Notes: generated from the sequence alone by a model not told the origin. Positions 34,361-43,803 are shown, counted from the stretch's first letter. The stretch: DNA of 51,092 nucleotides from Chitinispirillum sp. (GCA_007115975.1 SKJJ01000047.1:1-51092); one strand, 5' to 3'. Numbers and translations are program-made.

Positions 34361-36045
34361 GCGATTTTCAAAGACCCAGGGGATCAATCTACTATCGTCA
34401 TTTTGGAAGGTACAGCGAGATCGTCTCCGTACTTGTAAAGTACGGTTTTGGTGATCTGCTCTCCAGGCTCAACATCGAACGGTATGTCAGTGTCGGCAGG
34501 AGGATTTTCAGGGCCAAGAAAAAAGGGGTGGAAAAGTTCTCCAGGTGGGAGCGGATACGGATGGCTCTGGAGGAGCTCGGGCCAACATTTGTCAAGTTGG
34601 GTCAGTTCGCAAGCAACCGGCCCGATATCTTTCCCCAGGAGCTTATAACCACACTTGAGACACTGCAGGATGCCGTACCGCCCTTTTCTGAACAGGAGGC
34701 GTTGCGCATAATTGAAAAGGAGCTTAAAACACCCGTTTCAGCACTTTTCAAAAAGTTTGGTACTACACCGGTAGCTTCGGCCTCCATTGCCCAGGTAAAT
34801 AAAGCGGTACTCCACGATGGAACTGTTGTTGCGGTTAAAGTACAGCGCCCCCGCATCACCGAGGCTATCTCCATTGACCTGCACATAATGTACCACATCG
34901 CAAGGCTGCTTCAGAAACATATTCAGGGTATGGATTTCTTTAATCCTGTTCAGTTTGTCGATGAATTTGCAAGTGCAATCAATAAAGAGCTGGATTTTGT
35001 AACTGAAGCGCTTCACTTCGACCATTTCAGAAAAAATTTTGGAGATGATCCCACGGTCTACATCCCTAAGGTGTATCACGACCTTACTACCCGTAAAGTT
35101 TTGATAACTGAATTTATCAACGGGGTCAAGATTACCAACATCGAGGAGCTTAAAAGGCGAAGGTTGGATCCAAGGGAGATCGCCGCAAGAGGTGCTTCCA
35201 GTGTCCTCAAACAGATCTTCAGACATGGCTTTTTTCATGCCGACCCCCATCCGGGCAACATTCTCATTCTGGAGGGTAATGTAATATGCCTTCTGGATCT
35301 TGGGATGACCGGAATACTAACCCCCACTTCAAGGGGATATCTGGGAGATATCATAGTTGGTGTTGCAAACGGTGATGCTCACAAAATCGTACGGACTCTG
35401 TATGAGATCTCCAATCAGCAGGCAAAGAGGGGGGATGAGCTGGAGTATCAGATCGCTGAGTTGATTCAGGAGTATGCATCACGACCACTTGGAGCGATAA
35501 ATGTGGGGGAGATACTTAACCGGCTCACTCAGATACTCATGATGCACCGCCTTAAGCTCATTCCCGGGTTTTATCTTCTGGTGAAGGCGCTGGTGACAAT
35601 GGAGGGGATTGGTTACAAGCTCGATCCCGGTTTCGATATGATGAAACACATCGAGCCTTTTGCCCGGCAGCTTGTCCGAGAAAAACTCACTCCCCGACGT
35701 GTAGCTGGTTACAGCCTGGATGCATTGCAGGACTACTTTTACCTTTTCCGGGACCTTCCCAGTGACTCCAGGGATATTTTTCAGATCATTAAATCTGGTA
35801 AGTTTCACATGGAGATCGGTCACCATGGGCTTGGGCCTTTTCTGAATAAAATAGATCAGTCTACCAACAGGATTGTATATGGCTTGGTGTTGGCATCACT
35901 GGTTGTCGGCTCCTCCATTGTGGTTCTTTCGGATATCCCACCACGGGCTTTCGGTATGCCTGTTATTGGTATGGGTGGTTTTATTGCTGCTGGATTGATG
36001 GGGTTTGGGTTACTGATTTCAATATTGAAGCACGGGAAGATGTAA
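34357..36045 (+). CDS. ABC1/UbiB family atypical kinase
   Basis: A 562-residue UbiB/AarF/ABC1-family protein, an atypical protein-kinase-like ATPase that supports quinone or lipid transport. The KxGQ-type motif is VKLGQFASNRPDIFP, the alanine-rich loop is ASIAQVNKA, and the catalytic segment HADPHPGN and DLGMTG is present. Two hydrophobic helices at the C-terminus (about 515-560) anchor it in the membrane, as in UbiB. GTG 34357 lies within the end of the phasin-like gene (GTGA overlap, aggagaag upstream). No other quinone-synthesis gene is adjacent. Confidence 0.92.
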   Translation: MSDFQRPRGSIYYRHFGRYSEIVSVLVKYGFGDLLSRLNIERYVSVGRRIFRAKKKGVEKFSRWERIRMALEELGPTFVKLGQFASNRPDIFPQELITTLETLQDAVPPFSEQEALRIIEKELKTPVSALFKKFGTTPVASASIAQVNKAVLHDGTVVAVKVQRPRITEAISIDLHIMYHIARLLQKHIQGMDFFNPVQFVDEFASAINKELDFVTEALHFDHFRKNFGDDPTVYIPKVYHDLTTRKVLITEFINGVKITNIEELKRRRLDPREIAARGASSVLKQIFRHGFFHADPHPGNILILEGNVICLLDLGMTGILTPTSRGYLGDIIVGVANGDAHKIVRTLYEISNQQAKRGDELEYQIAELIQEYASRPLGAINVGEILNRLTQILMMHRLKLIPGFYLLVKALVTMEGIGYKLDPGFDMMKHIEPFARQLVREKLTPRRVAGYSLDALQDYFYLFRDLPSDSRDIFQIIKSGKFHMEIGHHGLGPFLNKIDQSTNRIVYGLVLASLVVGSSIVVLSDIPPRAFGMPVIGMGGFIAAGLMGFGLLISILKHGKM

Positions 36046-36510
36046 ATGCTTATCCGCAACGGAAAAAAAACTGCTATTTTTGATCCCATCCTGTATTTTC
36101 TAGGTAGTTTCTGTTGAGAGTTGGTCGAGGTTTCGTTGCTGCGCGGTTGTTGGGCCAAGCACAGACAGTGCGGGAATGAAGATCCGAGTAGTTGTCACAG
36201 CTGTTCTTTAAGTCCAGGATTACAAGCACTAAGAGGTACTCTCTGTAGTGTACCCCTTTTTCCGGGTATCTATCAGGGAAAACGTGAAGGGGTGATGGGA
36301 TTTTCACTGCCGTTGAGAGTGGTAAGGTAGCGCTGTTATAGAACATCTGTTTACTGTTTTGTACTTTGCGCATGGCTATCGAGAGAAGCCAAGACACGGA
36401 AGGGATGAAATGCATCATTCTCCCATCTCTTTTCTCAACAGAAACCAAATAACTGATTTTACCTTTAGTCACTCTTTAGTTGGCAAAAACATTAAACCAG
36501 AAGGTGAACA
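36046..36510. other. Non-coding gap holding a 13-bp inverted-repeat-bounded segment
   Basis: No gene is supported in this 465 bp. Most of it is the segment 36107-36445 described separately. The ends outside that segment carry no clear promoter, except that the ribosome site aaggtg at 36501-36506 serves the next gene. Confidence 0.6.
36107..36445. repeat. 339-bp segment bounded by perfect 13-bp inverted repeats
   Basis: GTTTCTGTTGAGA at 36107-36119 and its exact reverse complement TCTCAACAGAAAC at 36433-36445 frame a 339-bp sequence with no convincing gene inside. The layout is that of a small non-autonomous element (MITE-like) or a large stem-loop. No target duplication is seen at the outer edges (tctaggta against caaataac). 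No second copy was noticed in the window. Confidence 0.45.
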
Positions 36511-37350
36511 GTGAAATTTTTTTCTGACCTCCACCAGGCTATCTTCGAACCCCTCTTTTATGTGGAGGTCTGCTCTGCAACCCGTATGCGTATAGCGGGC
36601 TTTTTGCTGAGGCTGTTCGTCCTTTCGGTGCTCATCTCAACAGTTTTCAAAGTCTACTATATTTTAGACGATGACAGGGGTGTAGCCCAACCGCTATCGG
36701 TGATTTTTTCGGATATGGAGATCCGTAACGGGGAGCTTATACCAAACAGGTCGCTTCCCTATGTCCCCCCAGCCAATCTTATCTCCGAGGTTCTTGAACG
36801 TATGGCTGGTTTCAATGGACTGGCTCCGGCTGTTGGGGATACCTTTCTGGTGGTTGATACCCTGGTGCACAACTGGGAGGGTAAAAGAAGGCCCTCTGTT
36901 GTTATGGGCAGTCATCACCTTACGTTGCAGCCATCCACTGATTTTGAAAGGCGTATTGCTTATGAAACGCTGGCCGGTGATACGGAACACTTCATTTTTA
37001 ACCAGTCAATGCTGCAAAAGTTACTGCTTGAGATTATACCGATACTCTTTTTCAATGCTTTAATCTGGTGTATGGTGTTTACGTTCATGATTATGGTGAC
37101 CAGTATATTTTTTCTGGGGCTTGCCGCATACCTCTTTCGCTTTGACAGGGCCAGGAGCTTATGGCAGTTTTTCAAGATAGCCTGTTTTGCCTCCAGCCCG
37201 GTTGTATTGGGCAATACTATCGTCTCCATAAGCGGAGTAAAGATAGATTTGCTTTGGCATGTATTTATATTTATTTCAAGTATCGTAATGTTTCGTGCAA
37301 TAACGGCAACACAAATTAAATTGAAAAACAGTGAAAAGGATTCGGAGTAG
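36511..37350 (+). CDS. DUF1189-like integral membrane protein
   Basis: A 279-residue membrane protein. Hydrophobic helices are seen at about residues 27-48 (IAGFLLRLFVLSVLISTVF), 170-205 (two segments, IIPILFFNALIWCMVFTFMI and after), 220-245 and 250-270, with a ~120-residue extracytoplasmic part between the first and second. This layout is like the DUF1189/Yip1-type membrane proteins of unknown function. The GTG at 36511 has aaggtg upstream. It precedes the next gene by 4 nt, so the two are co-expressed. Confidence 0.62.
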   Translation: MKFFSDLHQAIFEPLFYVEVCSATRMRIAGFLLRLFVLSVLISTVFKVYYILDDDRGVAQPLSVIFSDMEIRNGELIPNRSLPYVPPANLISEVLERMAGFNGLAPAVGDTFLVVDTLVHNWEGKRRPSVVMGSHHLTLQPSTDFERRIAYETLAGDTEHFIFNQSMLQKLLLEIIPILFFNALIWCMVFTFMIMVTSIFFLGLAAYLFRFDRARSLWQFFKIACFASSPVVLGNTIVSISGVKIDLLWHVFIFISSIVMFRAITATQIKLKNSEKDSE

Positions 37351-37354
37351 ACAA

Positions 37355-38239
37355 ATGGTATTGGATATAGAGCAAAAAAAAGGTGATGCTGAACATCTTG
37401 ACGGGCATGTGACGGTATACGGTATAATCGATTTGGAGCCTGCAGATCTTCTCTCGATGAAACACCCTATCGCCTCGATGATTCATGATGGTCTTCTTGT
37501 TGCCCAGGGCAACTTCAAAGAGCAGAGTAATCTCAGGGATTTCCTTAAGTCTGAGATGGGGGTAAATATTGATGATGAGGGTTTGGGGGAGGGGCTTGCC
37601 CAGATGATGGATAAAATGGAGGGCCTTGAAGGGGCAATTGATCCACAGAAGCTCAAGGAGCGGTTGGAGAATATGGGGGAGCTTGAAGACTTTATCCCCA
37701 CACCCGCTAAAATCGTCCCATTTCACTCTCAGGAGGAGATAGTATCACAGCCCGGGGATGTTTTTTTTGTGGGAAATTTTAAAAATATCGGAAATGCTGT
37801 TTTAAGTGTCAATGCGGTCCCGATTATTTATCAGGCCCGCTTCAGGGAACAGCAGCTTCAAAGGGTGAGAAACGAGATAGAGTCGCTTATTTCGCAGATC
37901 GAACAGGGTGCAACTACTGCTCAGCCGGAAAGTCTTGCCAAGATTGATAATATCGAAGAGGATCTGCTTAAGAATTTTATACCCAATATGTTGTATAACC
38001 GTGCCGATCCGGCTGGTTTTACCCAAGCGGAAAATCAGTTCAGAAAATTTATGGCCGGGTATCGCTACGGGGAGGATGTGGATACCATCATTTCGATAAT
38101 TTCAGGTAATCAGGAGCTTGCGCCAAATGAGTACCGGTTGCTTGAGCTGTATGCTAAAAAGGTGTCACTGGTTGTTGATGAGGATTTTTCAGGGCTGGAA
38201 GAGGTGAAAAAAAAGATAGCGCAACTTAGCGGTAGGTGA
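37355..38239 (+). CDS. Uncharacterised cytoplasmic protein
   Basis: A 294-residue acidic protein with no family recognised. It has a beta-like start (DGHVTVYGIIDLEPADLLSM), a Met/Glu-rich middle (LGEGLAQMMDKMEGLEGAID), a strand-rich segment near PGDVFFVGNFKNIGNAV, and a helical C-terminal half. It lacks a signal peptide or transmembrane helix. ATG 37355 lies just behind the stop of the membrane protein gene (TAG at 37348) with ggag upstream; GTG 37331 would overlap it. Co-expression suggests work with that membrane protein. Confidence 0.65.
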   Translation: MVLDIEQKKGDAEHLDGHVTVYGIIDLEPADLLSMKHPIASMIHDGLLVAQGNFKEQSNLRDFLKSEMGVNIDDEGLGEGLAQMMDKMEGLEGAIDPQKLKERLENMGELEDFIPTPAKIVPFHSQEEIVSQPGDVFFVGNFKNIGNAVLSVNAVPIIYQARFREQQLQRVRNEIESLISQIEQGATTAQPESLAKIDNIEEDLLKNFIPNMLYNRADPAGFTQAENQFRKFMAGYRYGEDVDTIISIISGNQELAPNEYRLLELYAKKVSLVVDEDFSGLEEVKKKIAQLSGR

Positions 38240-38552
38240 AAAAGTGAGATCGGTGCAGAGTGTTGCATTGAATGAAGTGAACATTGCAGCTATTAAAAAG
38301 CAGGAATAGTAGAGGGTGGCGATTTGGAAGTAAAGGAAAAGAGTGTTAATTTTTCACCATGAAAGAGCGTGCGGTCTGCTTGATGGCATGAATCGTTTTT
38401 CATAAGAGTATAGATGAGCATTGCAGAGCGGTTGAGAGTGTAGAAGAGGTGTTGGGCTCTGGGCTGGGGTTTAAAAGATTGATAGTACAAAAGAGTACAA
38501 AAAACGTGCTGCTGAATTATCCAGTACAATACAGGGGCTTAGCAGCGTTGGG
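38240..38552. other. Gap before the histidine-kinase locus
   Basis: About 310 bp with only short frames. From 38480 the frame of the following small gene is open without stops and without a start codon, so an upstream part of that gene may have decayed. No promoter of good quality was seen. Confidence 0.45.
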
Positions 38553-38870
38553 ATGACAGTGACTGATAATGAAAAAGGGGCAATTTGTCAAACAATTGCT
38601 TCTGTTGCCAAGAAAGTAGTAAGCCATGTACAAAGTGAAGGTACCAATATAATCGTTAAAATCCAGGAGGATGGATCGGTAAGAGCGCAACTTGAAAATA
38701 GTGACAGGTGGCAGTTTTGGAATAAAAAAGTGGAGTTTGAGCAGGTAATAGTTGTACTATTAATAGTGATGGGGGGTAACCCTTCAACAGAAGTACATTT
38801 TGACAGTTTTGCCGGGAATCAGGGAGTTGTTCACAAGGGGACTTTATGCAAATCGAAAATCATCTGTTGA
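38553..38870 (+). CDS. Short protein overlapping the kinase gene, uncertain
   Basis: A 105-residue frame starting MTVTDNEKGAIC. The first ~70 residues look like a mixed alpha/beta protein (NIIVKIQEDGSVRAQLENSD); the rest, beyond about 75, overlaps the kinase start and is less regular. A weak ttggg precedes the ATG. The reading frame is open further upstream to about 38480 without a start codon. I cannot place it in a family. It may be a real small regulator of the kinase encoded downstream, or a remnant. Confidence 0.4.
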   Translation: MTVTDNEKGAICQTIASVAKKVVSHVQSEGTNIIVKIQEDGSVRAQLENSDRWQFWNKKVEFEQVIVVLLIVMGGNPSTEVHFDSFAGNQGVVHKGTLCKSKIIC

Positions 38871-40492
38871 CGTCGATATTAGAAAATACACCCGCGGGTA
38901 TCGCGGTTTTGGATAAAAAGGGTATTGTTCGCTATGTAAACAAATATACGGAGCATCTGTTTTTAAGCAGCAGGGAAAAACTGATCGGCTCTACTCTTGA
39001 TCAGTATGTATCACCCTATAATTTTGGACCTTCCTGGGGAGAGCTGTTAGCTGATATACAGAGCGGAAATACGCAGGAAGTGCGCACCGCTATTCATCAG
39101 ACCAATCTGGGTGAGGTTATTTGTGTTGTAAACTCCTTTTTTATAGAAAACTGCAATGATCTTTTCACCGTCGTGTTTCGTGATGTTACCCATGAGCTCA
39201 GGGTCAATGAACAGATAGAAAAGAAAAATGTTGAGATGGCAAAGATGAACACCGAGCTTATCCGATCCAATGCGGAGCTCAAAAAGGTATCCGAGTTGAA
39301 ATCAAACTTCTTAAGTATCGCATCACATGAACTCAAAACCCCCCTCACATCAATTAAAGGCTATTCCGATATCATTATCGATAACATGAGAGATAAGCTT
39401 GATGGTGGAATATACAGGATGATAGAGAGCATCAACAGGGCAGCGGACAGGCTTCATGGTGTGGTGAATAATATTCTTGATGTTACAAGGATAGAGCAGA
39501 AACGACTTCGGTTAAAACCTGAGATGCTTAACCTTAAGGAGTTGATCAGTGAGTGTGTAGATGAACTTTCGCAGTTTATTACCCAGCGGCAATTAACATT
39601 TAATTGCCACTTTCCTGAGGAACCGCCCTTTTTTTATGGCGATAAAATGCGTATGCAGCAGGTATTTACCAACCTTTTCAGTAATGCCATAAAGTACTCT
39701 CCAAATGAATCTGTTGTTGATGTATCTGTTTTTGTAGAGGATTCAAGATTTCACATCGTTGTTAAAGATCAGGGGATTGGGATTGATCCTGCAGAACAGA
39801 AATGTGTCTTTGACCCCTTTTATGAAGTTGGGAACACCAACTATCACTCCACCGATTATGCTAAATTTCTTGGGGGGGGGACCGGGCTGGGGCTTTCTAT
39901 TGTAAAGGGTGTGGTTGAGAGGCATGGCGGAAAAATATGGATCGAAAGCGATGGGGTCAGGGAGCATGATTTTCCGGGAAGTGAATTTCACCTTCTTTTG
40001 CCGATTAAGTCAGAAATCAGCTGGGATGATGATGAAACCAAGTCGATTTACAGTGATGAACCTCGGATTCCGGAAGATCTGGAACTACAGGATGTTGACG
40101 AAGAAGATGTATCAATACTCTTTATCGATACCGACAGAGAGGCCGTGGAGATTGCAAAAATGGTACTTGAAAGCTCATTTGAAATAATCGTCGCACAGAC
40201 GGGTGAGGCTGGTCTGAAAATAGCATTTGAAAAGAAACCATCGATTATTCTCATAGATCCCTATCTCCCCGGACTTGATGGTTACAGGATTTGCAGAATA
40301 CTGCGCAGTCAGGAAGAGACCAGAAGTATCCCACTGGCATTCTTCTCCGCCGGAACCCAAAAAGATGAAATTAACCAATGCTTTACAAGTGGGGCTGATG
40401 ACTTCATCGTCAAACCATTCAGCGGAAAAGAGCTGATGGATAAAATATGGCGGCTGCTTATGAAGAAAAAAGAGGTGGAGAGTTTTAAGTAG
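38846..40492 (+). CDS. Hybrid sensor histidine kinase (PAS-HisKA-HATPase-receiver)
   Basis: A 548-residue kinase. Residues about 8-115 form a PAS domain (NTPAGIAVLDKKGIVRYVN), followed by a short coiled coil, a dimerisation domain with the phospho-histidine in ASHELKTPLTS (His161), an ATPase domain with GLGLSIVKGVVERHGG, and a C-terminal receiver with Asp471 in LIDPYLPGLDG and Lys in IVKPF. It has no transmembrane helix, so it senses a cytoplasmic signal. The G-box is encoded across a run of nine G (39872-39880). The ribosome site aagggga precedes ATG 38846. A good terminator follows at 40572. Confidence 0.93.
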   Translation: MQIENHLLTSILENTPAGIAVLDKKGIVRYVNKYTEHLFLSSREKLIGSTLDQYVSPYNFGPSWGELLADIQSGNTQEVRTAIHQTNLGEVICVVNSFFIENCNDLFTVVFRDVTHELRVNEQIEKKNVEMAKMNTELIRSNAELKKVSELKSNFLSIASHELKTPLTSIKGYSDIIIDNMRDKLDGGIYRMIESINRAADRLHGVVNNILDVTRIEQKRLRLKPEMLNLKELISECVDELSQFITQRQLTFNCHFPEEPPFFYGDKMRMQQVFTNLFSNAIKYSPNESVVDVSVFVEDSRFHIVVKDQGIGIDPAEQKCVFDPFYEVGNTNYHSTDYAKFLGGGTGLGLSIVKGVVERHGGKIWIESDGVREHDFPGSEFHLLLPIKSEISWDDDETKSIYSDEPRIPEDLELQDVDEEDVSILFIDTDREAVEIAKMVLESSFEIIVAQTGEAGLKIAFEKKPSIILIDPYLPGLDGYRICRILRSQEETRSIPLAFFSAGTQKDEINQCFTSGADDFIVKPFSGKELMDKIWRLLMKKKEVESFK

Positions 40493-40571
40493 TAGTGTGG
40501 GAGACTTCTATGCAACGTAATGACTCTAAGCACTGGAGCCTGTTGAGTGTTAAGGTGATGAAAATCTGCAA

Positions 40572-40609
40572 GGGCAACTCCTGAAGGTATCGGGGGTGCC
40601 CTTTTTGTT
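40572..40609 (+). terminator. Rho-independent terminator after the hybrid kinase gene
   Basis: A hairpin of gggca-ctcc paired with gggg-tgccc (one mismatch) closes a ten-base loop and is followed by ttttt at 40602-40606. It lies 80 nt after the kinase stop on the plus strand. The complementary strand has no comparable T-run, so it probably serves the kinase transcript only. Confidence 0.7.
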
Positions 40610-40833
40610 TTGTACCATGTGGAGAATTCTGCACTGCTGTTAAGCACTGATTTCAATGCAAACTAAACGATGTGTTTACATTTGCAACAAGGCTTTGGCG
40701 CACGAAATTTTGTACTTGAAGGGAGTTGTAGGAGGGGGAGGCTCTATGTAAAGCGCTTGTAGGAATTGGGTTTAGTATAGATCATAGCGTAACGTAGCAC
40801 CTGTGTCGTTAGGGGGCGCTCAATCGCAGGTGA

Positions 40834-41673
40834 TTAAAAACTGCGTGCGATAGGGGAAGCTTTTAGCCGACTCAAAGCCTTTGATTTTATCTGTCGCACC
40901 CGTTCGCGTGTTATTTTAAGTCGTCGTCCGATTTCATCCAGAGTGTAGGAAGAATCGTTGTCTATGCCGAAATAGAGTTTTAAAATTAACGCTTCTCTCT
41001 CGGTGAGAACGTCGAGCATTCTCTTTATCTCTCCATTGGTTGAGATCGCCTGCATGTTGTCGTCTGTACTTGAGCCCTCTTCCTTCTCATCGATCATATC
41101 CAGAAGAGTTGACCCGTTATCGTCCACAAATGGAGCATCGAGTGAAACATGCTTATTGGCAATTGAAACAGTATCTCTTACACTGTTCTCAGTGATGGAA
41201 AGCTCCTGTGCGATCTCAGAAATATCAGGTTTGCGATTCAAGCGCTGCTCAAGAGAGGTCTGGGTCTTCATGATTTGATGAATGGCGCCGGCACGGTTAA
41301 CGGGCAGACGCACAATCCTTGACTGCTCAGCGAGATATTGCAAGATGGCCTGTCTTATCCACCACACAGCATAACTGATAAAGCGGAAATTCTTCTTTTC
41401 ATCAAAGCGATATGCTGCCCGGACAAGCCCCACATTCCCCTCATTAATCAAATCACACAGGGGAATGCCCTGATTTTGATAATTGCGGGCAACGCTCACC
41501 ACAAAACGAAGATTAGCCTTTACCAACATATCAAGAGCTTTTTTGTCCCCCTTTTTGATCCTGACTGCTACATCGGACTCCACGTCGGACTTAAGAGGCT
41601 TAAACTTACTTATCTCTTTGAAATATTGAGCGAGGTTTCCCTCTTCAACAGTAATTGAATTTGGCTTTATCAC
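40834..41673 (-). CDS. Sigma-70 family RNA polymerase sigma factor (group 1/2 type)
   Basis: A 279-residue sigma factor. It lacks region 1.1 but holds regions 1.2, 2 and 4: LRFVVSVARNYQNQGIPLCD, NEGNVGLVRAAYRFD and WIRQAI (region 2), and a DEIGRRLKITRERVRQIKSK region 4 helix-turn-helix. The middle region 3 is also present, so this is a full housekeeping-type (RpoD-like or RpoS-like) factor of the short form known in Bacteroidetes and Fibrobacter relatives, and not an ECF factor. The GTG start at 41673 lacks a clear ribosome site. It is a lone gene read leftward. Confidence 0.9.
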   Translation of the reverse strand: MIKPNSITVEEGNLAQYFKEISKFKPLKSDVESDVAVRIKKGDKKALDMLVKANLRFVVSVARNYQNQGIPLCDLINEGNVGLVRAAYRFDEKKNFRFISYAVWWIRQAILQYLAEQSRIVRLPVNRAGAIHQIMKTQTSLEQRLNRKPDISEIAQELSITENSVRDTVSIANKHVSLDAPFVDDNGSTLLDMIDEKEEGSSTDDNMQAISTNGEIKRMLDVLTEREALILKLYFGIDNDSSYTLDEIGRRLKITRERVRQIKSKALSRLKASPIARSF

Positions 41674-42495
41674 TTTTATCGGGCTTTTCGGTAAGAAGAG
41701 AACGGTTTGCAGTGCTTCTAAGGCTGCATTTAACCATAGAATATATATCTGAGCTCGGGTAATACCTACTGCTAAGTGAATGGAAGCGTAAAAAATCAGG
41801 TTGGTATCAGAATCGAAACCGGTCTTATGTTGCTGGAAATCGGGTTTCGGTACCGTTTATAGCGTTGCGCATCGGAATGCTCCACTTTTTGGATGTACTG
41901 GACAATCGGAATTGTCCACATTCCGTCCCCCCCTAGCGCGTTTTTCTCAGTAGCATTTTTTGTGGGCACTGGGTTTGTTTTCTTCTTGAAACTATTTGGA
42001 AAAGAGTACGGCACAACGACTACCTTACATCCCTCTCCTAACCCGGCACTCCCGCTGGTGGTCCCCCCGAACGTAAAGTTACACTGCAGCCGAACCAAAG
42101 CCTCAAGGGGGCAGACCTCCCGGCAGTACAAATTCTTAAAAGATCTTTTTTATTCTGGGCGCCTGCCGAAGACGGCACCGGTTCTCCTCCATGCTCGCTT
42201 CACTCGGTGCCACGTTTTTAGCGCTGCGCGGACTACTCGTTTTTGGTGATAGAGCATTTGTGAGCTGATGGTACCCATTCAGTTAAAGGCGGGTACAGAA
42301 ACGGACTCATCACGGTCTTTTGTAAAGATGTCGGCACGGGTTTCTGTTGGGATCATCGCCAATGAAAAAGCGGGCGCAATAAATATCACTCTGCAGGCAG
42401 CGACCATTCTGTCAAACAGTCACCTGCAAATTAAAAGAACCTCGAGCGGTTTCAGGCTCATTCGGACTGAAACCGTACAGGGTGTTAATAAATTT
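41674..42495. other. Non-coding region with the second repeat copy
   Basis: No supported gene. Besides the repeat at 41937-42138, ggcaccg (42174-42180) and cggtgcc (42205-42211) form a perfect 7-bp stem. Two short frames (41893-42249 plus, 42268-42510 plus) cross the region without ribosome sites and look accidental. Confidence 0.55.
41937..42138. repeat. Dispersed ~200 bp repeat, copy B
   Basis: Matches 1-196, in the same orientation. It begins cgcgtttttctcagtagcat and ends cagtacaaattctta. The shared blocks include a conserved stretch near 42060-42082 (gtccccccgaacgtaaagtt) and one at 42098-42138. The two copies lie almost 42 kb apart and near unrelated genes, so this is probably a multi-copy element of the genome. 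Confidence 0.7.
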
Positions 42496-43803
42496 TTATT
42501 CGCTGATTAGCCTCAACGAAAAACCGGAACTTTTACTTAGGTAGCTGCTGTTACTGTCATTCCTAAAGAGATTTTGAGATTGGTAAGAGAGTTCTCGATA
42601 GTGGGCGAATGTAGAATTAATCTCTGTAGAACTCCACCATAGTCCTTGGGTTCCCAGGTTGTTTGAATCGCCGCTAACATAACGATAACCGCCCGGAAGA
42701 GCAGAGAATCCAGTACGATTATTGGTTGCTTGGCGATTACCTGCTCCACCTGTTACAGAATAGCTATTCCACTCGCTGGCACTTGACGCCATAGCTTTTG
42801 CGATCTTATTTGAAGTTCTGGTATTGTCCCAGTTATATCTGTTTGAAATAAGATAATTTTCTAAAATCGTCCAATCTTCGTCTGTCGGTACACGCCAACC
42901 ATCAGGAGCAATGTTTTTAGGGTTTTCCGAGGAGACAACATGCCAATTATACAAAGCACCATAGTTTACTCTGAATTTATGGTCTGTTTTATTGCTATAC
43001 CAGCAATAAGCAGGAGTGGTTAGAGCTCCCCATGCTGCGCTATCCATCACATGGGGAATATTCGTTCCATCTGCATACTTCGTACTGCGCCAGTTTTCAA
43101 CTGTCCACACCTGATCACCTATTCTAACACTCTCATAAACATTCCCGTCGGCATCGGTAATGTTACCTGCGCTGGGTATCATTTTTATTGTTATATTACT
43201 GGTGTCGGAATTGGTAACCATTAAGCGATAGTTCAACAACCCCTTTTTAGATACAATAATTACATCATCTATCAGGGCGTTACGATTCATGCAAGTTGTT
43301 GCTGTTTTTACCGGAGTTGCAGCATTTAAAGTTTTGCTGCTCTGTTCCAGATAAGAGCCTTTAAAAGCTAGTTGTTGTCCACGAGCATCTATCCTGTAGA
43401 TATATACCCCATGACTTAAAGCTGGTTGGGTAATCCGGTGAGTACCGGCATTGAGCTCTTTAACAGTTGATGATACAGCTTTACCCTGAAGTGTGTAAGT
43501 CGTAATGGTGACCATTGACAGTTTGGGGACGTAAACGGATAGGATTCCATCGCTCATATTCGCAGATAGAGCGGTGGAGTTCCACTTATGAATCTTTGAG
43601 CTTATGCTTACGGCCCCTGTTAAGGTAAATCTTCCTTCTGAGTTAGTAGTTGCTGTATAGCCGTGTTTTTCGAGTGCTACAACAGCTCCGGATACAGGAA
43701 CAGCTCCTGAGGTATCTGTAACTGTTCCACTAATAGTTAGGTTTTGAGCATAAATGGTACAAAAAGATACCGTAAGTATAAGAATAAGCTTATTAAAATT
43801 CAC
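42496..43803 (-). CDS. Secreted FISUMP-domain protein
   Basis: A 435-residue exported protein. The GTG at 43803 is preceded by aggag and begins a signal peptide (NKLILILTVSFCTIYAQ); the longer frame to 43881 is unsupported. Residues about 20-70 form a carboxypeptidase-regulatory-like beta-sandwich (ISGTVTDTSGAVPVSGAVV), followed by a second beta-domain (LQGKAVSSTVKELNAGTHRI). The C-terminal ~190 residues are the Fibrobacter major paralogous domain, with DQVWTVENWRS, YGALYNWHVV, GWRVPTDEDW and GLWWSSTE. These proteins are thought to be surface-exposed; their function is unknown. Confidence 0.82.
   Translation of the reverse strand: MNFNKLILILTVSFCTIYAQNLTISGTVTDTSGAVPVSGAVVALEKHGYTATTNSEGRFTLTGAVSISSKIHKWNSTALSANMSDGILSVYVPKLSMVTITTYTLQGKAVSSTVKELNAGTHRITQPALSHGVYIYRIDARGQQLAFKGSYLEQSSKTLNAATPVKTATTCMNRNALIDDVIIVSKKGLLNYRLMVTNSDTSNITIKMIPSAGNITDADGNVYESVRIGDQVWTVENWRSTKYADGTNIPHVMDSAAWGALTTPAYCWYSNKTDHKFRVNYGALYNWHVVSSENPKNIAPDGWRVPTDEDWTILENYLISNRYNWDNTRTSNKIAKAMASSASEWNSYSVTGGAGNRQATNNRTGFSALPGGYRYVSGDSNNLGTQGLWWSSTEINSTFAHYRELSYQSQNLFRNDSNSSYLSKSSGFSLRLISE

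Noticed and set aside
36074-36472. 132-codon minus-strand frame in the gap after the UbiB gene
   Set aside because: No ribosome site, no recognisable domain, and it spans nearly the whole inverted-repeat-bounded segment; most likely accidental.
41796-42131. 111-codon minus-strand frame across repeat copy B
   Set aside because: It reads through a repeated sequence, has no ribosome site, and copy A does not keep the frame intact.
42268-42510. 80-codon plus-strand frame antisense to the end of the FISUMP gene
   Set aside because: Overlaps a well-supported gene on the other strand and has no ribosome site.
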